From: Rhodocyclales bacterium
Lineage (GTDB): Bacteria > Pseudomonadota > Gammaproteobacteria > Burkholderiales > Rhodocyclaceae
Direction: 5' to 3'
NCBI GenBank assembly: GCA_021286885.1
Contig: JAJTBM010000053.1
Coordinates: forward strand, 1 to 12,325
DNA length: 12,325 bases
The notes beneath the pieces were generated by a model. The model had not been told where the DNA came from. It saw only the letters and a program-made list of their open reading frames with translations, and did no database searches. The translations under genes and the position numbers were made by a program. This document shows, one piece after another, positions 7,709-12,325 of this stretch (the first letter of the stretch is position 1; each line of letters opens with the position of its first letter).

Positions 7709-7780
7709 GCCGAACAACTGACCTCCATCCAGCCGCCGATTGTTTTCATCATCTGCGGCAGCAATTTTTCACTAACCGCG

Positions 7781-7802
7781 TCAACCCACCACATCAACCC
7801 AC
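7781..7802. repeat. Tandem direct repeat TCAACCCAC (7781-7789, 7794-7802)
   Basis: Two identical 9-base copies sit 13 bases apart, 22 bases upstream of the ArsR operator, in the region where a -35 element or an activator site would lie. There is no family knowledge to assign a protein. It may be coincidental repeated sequence in a C-rich stretch. Confidence 0.3.
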
Positions 7803-7823
7803 GCCCCCTTCCCCTCCCCCAAC

Positions 7824-7843
7824 ATTTCAACTATCCTTGAAAT
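7824..7843. promoter_or_regulatory. ArsR operator, overlapping the putative -10 and abutting the arsR start codon
   Basis: ATTTCAA (7824-7830), 6 bases, TTGAAAT (7837-7843) is a perfect 7-base inverted repeat, the dyad form with TTCAA/TTGAA arms seen before arsenic operons and bound by ArsR dimers. It ends at the base before the arsR ATG. TATCCT (7832-7837) inside it could be the -10, placing the transcription start near the ATG; no good -35 is visible. ArsR bound here would block RNA polymerase directly, giving autoregulation relieved by As(III). Confidence 0.75.
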
Positions 7844-8179
7844 ATGGAAACAAAAACTGTTGTCACCGCGCTGGCGGCCTTGGCGCATGAGTCGCGGCTG
7901 GGGGTGTTTCGGGCGCTGGTGCAGGCGGGGCCTGCGGGGCTGGCGGCGGGGAGGATTGGGGAGTTGACGGGGATTGCCCCCTCGTCCCTGTCCTTTCACC
8001 TGAAGGAGCTGGCCCATGCGGGGCTGGTGAGTTCGCGGCAGGCGGGGCGCTTTGTGATTTATTCGGCCCGCTTTGACGCCATGAACGGGCTGCTCGCCTA
8101 TCTCACGGAAAACTGCTGCGGGGGTGAGCCCTGCTGCCCTTCGTCACTCAATGCTTCTGGAAAGGATCAGGCATCATGA
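7844..8179 (+). CDS. arsR: ArsR-family arsenite-responsive repressor
   Basis: This 111-residue winged helix-turn-helix repressor controls the arsenic operon. ALAHESRLGVFRALV is the conserved first helix of the family. GRIGELTGIAPSSLSFHLKELAHAGLV (37-62) is the helix-turn-helix with recognition helix SSLSFHLKEL, followed by the wing (SSRQAGRFVIYS). Near the C-terminus ENCCGGEPCCP gives C91, C92, C97 and C98. This resembles the C-terminal As(III) site of the Acidithiobacillus ferrooxidans type (a vicinal Cys pair plus one more) rather than the ELCVCDL site of E. coli ArsR. The ATG at 7844 is the only reasonable start, because an in-frame TGA lies six bases upstream. No Shine-Dalgarno sequence is present because the operator occupies that space. 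The stop overlaps the next gene in ATGA, which points to translational coupling. Confidence 0.94.
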   Translation: METKTVVTALAALAHESRLGVFRALVQAGPAGLAAGRIGELTGIAPSSLSFHLKELAHAGLVSSRQAGRFVIYSARFDAMNGLLAYLTENCCGGEPCCPSSLNASGKDQAS

Positions 8180-8637
8180 AACGTCTGCATGTGCATATCT
8201 CGGTCGAAAACCTTCAGAACAGCGTCCGCTTTTATTCGGCGGTGTTTGCGGCAGAACCCAGCGTTCTGCATCCGGACTACGCCAAGTGGATGCTGGATGA
8301 CCCCCGGGTGAATTTTGCGATCTCCCAGCGGGGCAGTAAGGTGGGGCTGGATCACCTGGGCATCCAGGCCGAAACTCCCGAAGAACTCGCGGAGCTGGGA
8401 AACCGGCTTGAGGCGGCGGCCCTGCCCCATGTGGCCCAGCCGGGTTCCACCTGCTGCTATGCCCGCTCCGACAAGCACTGGAGCGTGGACCCGAGCGGGA
8501 TTCCCTGGGAAAGCTTTCATACCCTGGAGAGCATTCCCACCTACGGGGCGCCGGTGCTGAACATTCTCAACCAGCCTTCCGGCGGCGAGGGCTGCGGTTG
8601 CCCGAGCGTGCCGGGCAAGACTTCTTCCTGCTGCTGA
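8176..8637 (+). CDS. arsI: ArsI/CadI-family vicinal-oxygen-chelate metalloenzyme (probable C-As lyase)
   Basis: This 153-residue glyoxalase-fold (VOC) protein follows arsR with an ATGA overlap and has AAAGGA (8161-8166) as ribosome-binding site. It starts MKRLHVHISVENLQNSVRFYSAVF, the first VOC repeat. Metal-ligand candidates are H5 (or H7), H60 in GLDHLGIQ, and E112 in GIPWESFHT. The vicinal pair C93-C94 in STCCYARSDK matches the trivalent-arsenic-binding cysteines of ArsI, with the same 19-residue Cys-to-Glu spacing I recall for Bacillus ArsI. ArsI uses Fe(II) and O2 to split the carbon-arsenic bond of methyl- or aryl-As(III), yielding As(III) for the operon's pump. The cysteine-rich tail (C140, C142, C152, C153) may bind metal. 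The related name CadI reflects cadmium induction in mycobacteria. The family is firm; true lyase activity is inferred. Confidence 0.85.
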   Translation: MKRLHVHISVENLQNSVRFYSAVFAAEPSVLHPDYAKWMLDDPRVNFAISQRGSKVGLDHLGIQAETPEELAELGNRLEAAALPHVAQPGSTCCYARSDKHWSVDPSGIPWESFHTLESIPTYGAPVLNILNQPSGGEGCGCPSVPGKTSSCC

Positions 8638-8642
8638 GGAGG
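8636..8642 (+). promoter_or_regulatory. Ribosome-binding site GAGGAGG deciding the arsC start
   Basis: A near-perfect Shine-Dalgarno sequence overlaps the arsI stop codon. It lies 10 bases before the ATG at 8653 but only 4 before the GTG at 8647, so the ATG is the better start. The overlap couples arsC translation to termination of arsI. Confidence 0.7.
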
Positions 8643-8652
8643 ACGCGTGCCC

Positions 8653-9198
8653 ATGTCCACTTCCCTATCCACCTCCATGCCTGTTGTACGCGTATTGATC
8701 CTGTGCACCGGCAATTCGGCCCGCAGCATCATGGCCGAAGGGGCGATCAATGCGCTGGGGCGGGGCCGGGTGCTGGCGTATAGCGCCGGCAGCCGCCCCA
8801 CCGGGCAGGTGCATTCCCTCGCCCTGGCCCAGCTGGCCCGGGCGGGGTTTGCGGTGGGCGCGCCCCACAGCAAGTCCTGGGATTGCTTTGCGGCGCCGGG
8901 CTGCCCGCCCATGGATTTTGTGATTACGGTGTGCGACAACGCCGCCGGTGAAACCTGCCCGGTGTGGCCCGGCCAGCCGGTGCGGGCCCACTGGAGTCTG
9001 CCCGACCCGGCCGCTCCGGCCCCGCACCCGGAGGCCCAGGAGGCCGCCTTTGGCGCGGTGTTTGCCGAGATCCTGCGGCGCGTGCACGCCTGGCTGGGCG
9101 ATGCGCCCGAGGCGCTGGATCAGGCGGCCCTGGTCGAGCGCCTGCGTGCCATTCCCATCCACCCGGCCCCCGGAGCCTTTGATCATGCAGCGCCCTGA
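8653..9198 (+). CDS. arsC: Arsenate reductase, LMW protein-tyrosine-phosphatase type
   Basis: This protein of 181 residues reduces As(V) to As(III) in the cytoplasm so that ACR3 can export it. The phosphatase-like anion loop is CTGNSARS (C18 to R24, a C-X5-R motif) right after the first strand VVRVLIL. The two further redox cysteines are C94 and C102 in VCDNAAGETCPVWPG, forming the Cys relay of thioredoxin-type ArsC. The general-acid Asp lies in SLPDPA (D118). The N-terminal leader MSTSLSTSMP is slightly longer than usual; a downstream ATG at 8677 would remove it. The start at 8653 is chosen on Shine-Dalgarno spacing over the GTG at 8647. The 3' end overlaps acr3 by 14 bases. The electron donor (thioredoxin or glutaredoxin/mycothiol-type) is not determined by the sequence. 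Confidence 0.93.
   Translation: MSTSLSTSMPVVRVLILCTGNSARSIMAEGAINALGRGRVLAYSAGSRPTGQVHSLALAQLARAGFAVGAPHSKSWDCFAAPGCPPMDFVITVCDNAAGETCPVWPGQPVRAHWSLPDPAAPAPHPEAQEAAFGAVFAEILRRVHAWLGDAPEALDQAALVERLRAIPIHPAPGAFDHAAP
9172..9175 (+). promoter_or_regulatory. Ribosome-binding site GGAG deciding the acr3 start
   Basis: GGAG inside the arsC 3' end stands 9 bases before the ATG at 9185. The alternative ATG at 9230 has only C-rich sequence upstream with no Shine-Dalgarno match. This supports the earlier start and a 14-base overlap with arsC. Confidence 0.5.
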
Positions 9199-10258
9199 GC
9201 CCGCCACCTGCCAGCCCACGCCGGCCCCCATGAATCTGTTTGAACGCTACCTGAGCCTGTGGGTGGCCCTCTGCATTCTGGTCGGGATCGGGCTGGGGCA
9301 GGCCTTGCCCGGGCTGTTCAAGACCATCGGCGCCCTGGAGCTGGCCCGGGTGAACGGGCCCGTGGGCCTGCTGATCTGGGTGATGATCATCCCCATGCTG
9401 GTCAAGATCGACTTTGGCGCCCTGCATCAGGTGCGGGCCCACTGGCGCGGCATCGGCATCACCCTGCTGGTGAACTGGGGGGTGAAACCCTTTTCCATGG
9501 CCTTGCTGGCTGCCATATTCATACGCGGGCTGTTTGCGCCCTATCTGCCCGCCGAGCAGCTGGACAGCTATGTGGCGGGCCTGATCCTGCTGGCGGCGGC
9601 CCCGTGCACGGCCATGGTGTTTGTCTGGAGTCGGCTCACCCACGGCAACCCGTATTTCACGCTTTCCCAGGTGGCCCTGAATGATCTGATCATGATCCCT
9701 GCGTTTGCGCCCCTGGTGGGCCTGCTGCTGGGCATGTCGGCCATCACGGTGCCCTGGGATACCCTGCTCATCTCGGTGCTGCTCTACATCGTGGTGCCGG
9801 TGATCCTGGCCCAGCTGTGGCGCCGCCGGCTGCTGGCCCGGGGGCCGGCGGCGCTGGAGCAGGCCCTCGCCCGGGTGGGCCCGTGGTCGATGGGGGCGCT
9901 GCTCCTGACCCTGGTGCTGCTGTTTGCCTTTCAGGGGGGCGCGATTCTGGATCAGCCCCGGGTGATCGCCCTGCTGGCGGTACCGATACTGATCCAGGTG
10001 TTCTTCAACGCCGGGCTGGCGTACGGGCTCAACCGGCTGGCCGGCGAGCAGCACAGCGTGGCCTGCCCCTCGGCCCTGATCGGGGCGAGCAACTTCTTCG
10101 AGCTGGCGGTGGCTGCCGCCATCAGCCTGTTCGGCCTGGAATCCGGCGCCGCGCTGGCCACGGTGGTGGGGGTGCTGGTGGAAGTGCCGGTGATGCTGGT
10201 GGTGGTGCGCATCGTCAACCACAGCCGGGGCTGGTACGAGCAGCGGCGGGGGCACTGA
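9185..10258 (+). CDS. acr3: ACR3-type arsenite efflux permease
   Basis: This 357-residue inner-membrane protein, with about ten hydrophobic segments, belongs to the BART superfamily and expels As(III) using the proton motive force. The ACR3 hallmarks are present: LLAAAPCTAMVFVWSRLT with essential Cys C141 in the fourth transmembrane region, GNPYFTLSQVALNDLIM after it, and ALIGASNFFELAVAAAISLFG containing N303 and E306 of the ninth. The first segment begins FERYLSLWVALCILVGIGLG, typical of bacterial ACR3. The 9185 start has a Shine-Dalgarno sequence and overlaps arsC; the ATG at 9230 (MNLFERYL) matches the usual N-terminus of the family and would give 342 residues. This is the last gene of the arsenic operon, with 96 bases before dinB. 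Confidence 0.95.
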   Translation: MQRPEPATCQPTPAPMNLFERYLSLWVALCILVGIGLGQALPGLFKTIGALELARVNGPVGLLIWVMIIPMLVKIDFGALHQVRAHWRGIGITLLVNWGVKPFSMALLAAIFIRGLFAPYLPAEQLDSYVAGLILLAAAPCTAMVFVWSRLTHGNPYFTLSQVALNDLIMIPAFAPLVGLLLGMSAITVPWDTLLISVLLYIVVPVILAQLWRRRLLARGPAALEQALARVGPWSMGALLLTLVLLFAFQGGAILDQPRVIALLAVPILIQVFFNAGLAYGLNRLAGEQHSVACPSALIGASNFFELAVAAAISLFGLESGAALATVVGVLVEVPVMLVVVRIVNHSRGWYEQRRGH

Positions 10259-10333
10259 GTACCCGGCACGGAAGCCCGGGCCCCCGGGGCGGGGTGGCCA
10301 CTCGGCCCCATCGGAGGCACAATAACGGCATCG

Positions 10334-10349
10334 CTATATTTATATACAG
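10334..10349. promoter_or_regulatory. LexA (SOS) box upstream of dinB
   Basis: CTATATTTATATACAG matches the LexA consensus CTGTATATATATACAG at 14 of 16 positions; the right half-site is perfect and the left has G to A at its third base. It ends 5 bases before the dinB ATG and overlaps -10-like hexamers (TATATT 10335-10340, TATATA 10341-10346). LexA bound here would occlude the promoter, making dinB damage-inducible independently of the arsenic operon. The altered left half may make binding weaker. Confidence 0.75.
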
Positions 10350-10354
10350 CCACC

Positions 10355-11518
10355 ATGCTTCCCCTGCCCCGCAGCATCGCCCACCTGGACATGGACGCCT
10401 TCTTTGCGTCGGTGGAACTGCTGAGCGCCCCCGATTTGCGCGGGCAGCCGGTGGTGGTGGGCGGGCGGCGGGCCCTGGCGCCGAGCCATGGGGAACCCCA
10501 TCCCCGGCTGCGCAGCTATGTGGGGCGGGGGGTGATCACCACCGCTACCTACGAGGCCCGGGCCCTGGGCGTGCATTCGGGCATGGGGCTGATGAAGGCG
10601 GCGCGGCTGGCGCCCGATGCGTGGTTGCTGCCGGCCAACTTCGATGCGTACCGGGAATACTCCCGGCGTTTCAAGGCAGCGGTGCAGGCCCTGGTGCCGG
10701 TCATGGAAGACCGGGGCATTGATGAAATCTACCTGGATCTGAGCAGCCAGAATCCCGAAGGCCGGCTGGACGTGGCCCGCAGCCGGGCCCTGGCGCTGCA
10801 ACAGTCGGTACGCGACGCCACCGGGCTCAGCTGTTCTCTGGGCATCGCACCCAACAAGCTGCTGGCCAAGCTGTGCTCAGATCTCGACAAGCCCGCCGGG
10901 ATCACGGTGCTCGGGCGGGCAGATCTGGAATCCCGGATCTGGCCCCTGCCGGCGCGGCGCATCAACGGCATCGGCCCCAAGGCGGCGGCGCGGCTGGACG
11001 GGCTGGGCATTCACCAGATCGGCGCGCTGGCCCGGGCGCCCCTGGGCTTGCTGCAGCAGCATTTTGGGGAGCGCTACGGGCTGTGGCTGCACCGGGCGGC
11101 CCACGGGGAGGACGAGCGCCCGGTGGTCACCGAGAGCGAGCGCAAGAGCTTCTCGCGGGAAACCACCTTCGAGCGGGATCTGCACCCGCGCCTCGCCAAA
11201 CCCGAACTCTCGCGCCAGTTCACCCGCCTGTGCGAACAGGTGGCCGAAGACCTGCGGCGGCGCGGCTATGTGGGCGCCACCATCGGCATCAAGCTGCGCT
11301 TTGAGGATTTCCAGACCGTCACCCGGGATCACACCCTGCTGCTGCCCACCGCCGACCCGGCCCTGATCCGGCGCACGGCAGGCGAATGCGCCCGGCGCAT
11401 CCCCCTCGACAAGCGCATCCGGCTGCTGGGGGTGCGGGTGGGCAAGCTCTCGGCCCCGCCCGAGGCCCCATCCCCCGCCCCCGAAAGTGCCCGCCAGGCG
11501 CGGCTGTTCGACGACTGA
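10355..11518 (+). CDS. dinB: DNA polymerase IV (Y-family translesion polymerase)
   Basis: This 387-residue Y-family polymerase copies past damaged bases. The catalytic acidic residues are visible: D12 in HLDMDAFFASVE, and D123-E124 in GIDEIYLDLS. F17 is in the steric-gate position. Thumb helix-hairpin-helix residues are INGIGPKAAARLDGLGI (203-219), and the little-finger domain follows from about 255. The C-terminal QARLF (381-385) is a beta-clamp binding motif, so the protein is full length. Residues about 38-57, between VVVGG and GRGVITTATYEAR, form an insertion of roughly 17 residues absent from E. coli DinB but, as I recall, common in betaproteobacterial homologues. No Shine-Dalgarno sequence precedes the ATG; the LexA box lies directly upstream. 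Confidence 0.95.
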   Translation: MLPLPRSIAHLDMDAFFASVELLSAPDLRGQPVVVGGRRALAPSHGEPHPRLRSYVGRGVITTATYEARALGVHSGMGLMKAARLAPDAWLLPANFDAYREYSRRFKAAVQALVPVMEDRGIDEIYLDLSSQNPEGRLDVARSRALALQQSVRDATGLSCSLGIAPNKLLAKLCSDLDKPAGITVLGRADLESRIWPLPARRINGIGPKAAARLDGLGIHQIGALARAPLGLLQQHFGERYGLWLHRAAHGEDERPVVTESERKSFSRETTFERDLHPRLAKPELSRQFTRLCEQVAEDLRRRGYVGATIGIKLRFEDFQTVTRDHTLLLPTADPALIRRTAGECARRIPLDKRIRLLGVRVGKLSAPPEAPSPAPESARQARLFDD

Positions 11519-11572
11519 ATTAGCGCCAGGATGTGATGATGGTGATACAGAAACGCGCCGTGCTGGCTGCGC

Positions 11573-11908
11573 TTACTTGATGATGATGGGCGGCGGCTGG
11601 ATCACCACAGCCGGGGCCGGCACCACCACTGCAGGCGGCGCCTGATACACGGGCTGAGGCGGCGGACTCACGTAGCGAGGCCCCTGGCAACGCCGCTCAT
11701 CATAAAACTTGCCATTGTGGCGCCAATGGCGCTCCACCTTGCAATGGCCATCCCAGAACACTTCAACGCGCTCACCCTTCCAGCCAGGTCCCCCCCGGCC
11801 AGGGCCATCGTGATCATGGCCACGCCCATGGCCCGGATCGGCCAACACAGGGGCCGCCAACACCAAACCCAACAGGGCCACAGCCAAACGGGATGCAGAC
11901 TTCTTCAT
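11573..11908 (-). CDS. Small secreted His/Gly- and Pro-rich protein
   Basis: This is a protein of 111 residues with a clear Sec signal peptide: MKKSASR, a hydrophobic core AVALLGLVLA, and cleavage after VLA at residue 23. The mature part begins with a His/Gly/Asp-rich stretch (DPGHGRGHDHDGPGRGG) that could bind metal. A short middle region (RVEVFWDGHCKVERHW, then DERRCQG) has two cysteines, C56 and C74, which may form a disulphide. The tail from 82 is made of Pro/Val/Ala segments ending PPPIIIK. The start is supported by AAGGAGAG (plus-strand 11915-11922), six bases before the ATG. It converges on dinB with 54 bases between. I recognise no named family. A periplasmic or envelope location is likely, and a metal-binding role is only a guess. 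Confidence 0.8.
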   Translation of the reverse strand: MKKSASRLAVALLGLVLAAPVLADPGHGRGHDHDGPGRGGPGWKGERVEVFWDGHCKVERHWRHNGKFYDERRCQGPRYVSPPPQPVYQAPPAVVVPAPAVVIQPPPIIIK

Positions 11909-12325
11909 GAGCTTCTCTCCTTACACAGTCGAGGGTGCATCTTGATTGAGACAACGACAGACCCAGCCCCTCGTCAATTCAGTTGCTGAAATACCCGTGC
12001 TTGTGGGACGTCAATCTGTACAAAAATGTTCCCCTCTGCGGAATTAACGCACATTCAAAGCACCGCACCTTGACCCACCAACAAACTCCGTGCGAACCTC
12101 ATCCGCGCATCAAGAGTCGGCGTAAACCCACGCCCGACGCCAACCTGCACCCGAGCAAGGTGGCGCCCCGCCCAGGCGGGAGATGTGGCCGGAAGGCAAA
12201 CAACGGAGCGCCCCCGCGCAGCCCTTGGCGGTCTTTTGCGGCCCCTCCCCCACCGGCTTTTGGATGCATGCCCTCCCCGCATGAAAGGAAAGCCCGTGTC
12301 TGCCCCCACCGCTCCCATCCCCCCC
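11909..12325. other. 417-base terminal region without a confident gene
   Basis: The first 150 bases should hold the promoter of the secreted-protein gene, read leftward. TTGACG-like hexamers occur on that strand (reverse complement of plus-strand CGTCAA at 11972-11977 and 12009-12014) but have no matching strong -10. From about 12055 the sequence becomes GC-rich, with short inverted repeats, including CCCGCC-CA-GGCGGG at 12167-12180. It also contains one weak minus-strand open frame, listed separately. No tRNA, rRNA or CRISPR unit was seen. Confidence 0.45.
12055..12318 (-). CDS. Doubtful 87-codon open frame, possibly part of a repeated intergenic element
   Basis: The frame runs from an ATG at 12318 to a stop at 12055 and is also open beyond the ATG to the window edge, so it may be partial. 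The product is basic and rich in Arg and Gly, with segments such as GFPFMRGGH, TSPAWAGRHLARV and GFTPTLDARMRFARSLL. It has no hydrophobic core or recognised domain. The ATG directly follows a run of G with no spaced ribosome-binding site. I have an impression of similar phrases in many short hypothetical proteins, which would fit a dispersed repeat translated by gene finders, but I cannot confirm this. Confidence 0.2.
   Translation of the reverse strand: MGAVGADTGFPFMRGGHASKSRWGRGRKRPPRAARGRSVVCLPATSPAWAGRHLARVQVGVGRGFTPTLDARMRFARSLLVGQGAVL

Noticed and set aside
7732..7769. Possible intrinsic terminator after the STAND gene (GCCGC ... GCGGC followed by AGCAATTTTT)
   Set aside because: The stem has only 5 pairs with an 18-base loop, and the T-run does not directly follow the stem. 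The competing ATTG/CAAT pairing crosses the stem.
8948..9184. Upstream extension of the acr3 reading frame inside arsC
   Set aside because: It would overlap arsC by over 200 bases and encodes an Arg/Pro-rich out-of-frame shadow of arsC. ACR3 similarity begins only near 9230.
8924..10255. 443-codon minus-strand open frame opposite acr3
   Set aside because: It is a GC-rich antisense shadow rich in His, Gln, Gly and Pro with no domain. The plus strand encodes a clear ACR3 transporter.
10259..10310. GC-rich hairpin-like sequence between acr3 and dinB
   Set aside because: The repeated CCCGGG runs can pair in many ways but no T-run follows, so a terminator call is not supported.
11523..11572. Possible bidirectional terminator between dinB and the secreted-protein gene (AGCGCCAG with CTGGCTGCGCT)
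   Set aside because: The loop exceeds 30 bases, the pairing has a bulge, and there is no T-run on either strand.

Overview
The window looks like chromosome from a GC-rich betaproteobacterium, possibly Rhodocyclales or Burkholderiales. The evidence is GC-rich codon use, a DinB variant with the insertion I associate with Betaproteobacteria, and an arsR-arsI-arsC-acr3 operon. This placement is an inference from gene content; no rRNA or tRNA is present to anchor it.

Layout. (1) Positions 1-1284: the 3' part of a LysR-type regulator, meeting a SRPBCC-fold protein head-on with a 1-base gap. (2) Positions 1285-7843: a segment that is visibly less GC-rich and looks like a small defence island. It holds a 220-aa protein with a PD-(D/E)xK-like nuclease signature (1510-2172), a 481-base gap, and a 1684-aa protein (2654-7708). 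The large protein joins an N-terminal PD-(D/E)xK nuclease (Cap4/DUF4297-like) to a STAND P-loop NTPase and about 1000 residues of helical C-terminus. This is the architecture of Avs-type anti-phage sensors. No integrase or transposase is visible. (3) Positions 7824-10258: a compact arsenic operon, with an ArsR repressor and its operator, an ArsI/CadI-type lyase, an LMW-phosphatase-type arsenate reductase and an ACR3 efflux pump. The genes overlap or nearly touch. (4) Positions 10334-11518: DNA polymerase IV (dinB) behind a LexA-like SOS box, convergent with a small secreted His/Pro-rich protein (11573-11908, minus). (5) Positions 11909-12325: a tail with no confident gene and one weak minus-strand open frame.

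How the genes work together. In the arsenic operon, ArsC reduces arsenate to arsenite and ACR3 exports it. ArsI would cleave methyl or aryl from trivalent organoarsenicals, and ArsR releases the operator when it binds As(III). The large STAND protein is predicted to recognise a phage product with its C-terminal region, oligomerise through the NTPase and activate the nuclease. Whether the neighbouring 220-aa protein takes part is unknown. dinB is expected to be SOS-induced on its own.

A recurring feature is that the leading genes of each unit (1510, 2654, 7844, 10355) lack a convincing Shine-Dalgarno sequence. Their promoter or operator elements lie almost against the start codon. The downstream arsenic genes and the secreted-protein gene have good Shine-Dalgarno sequences.
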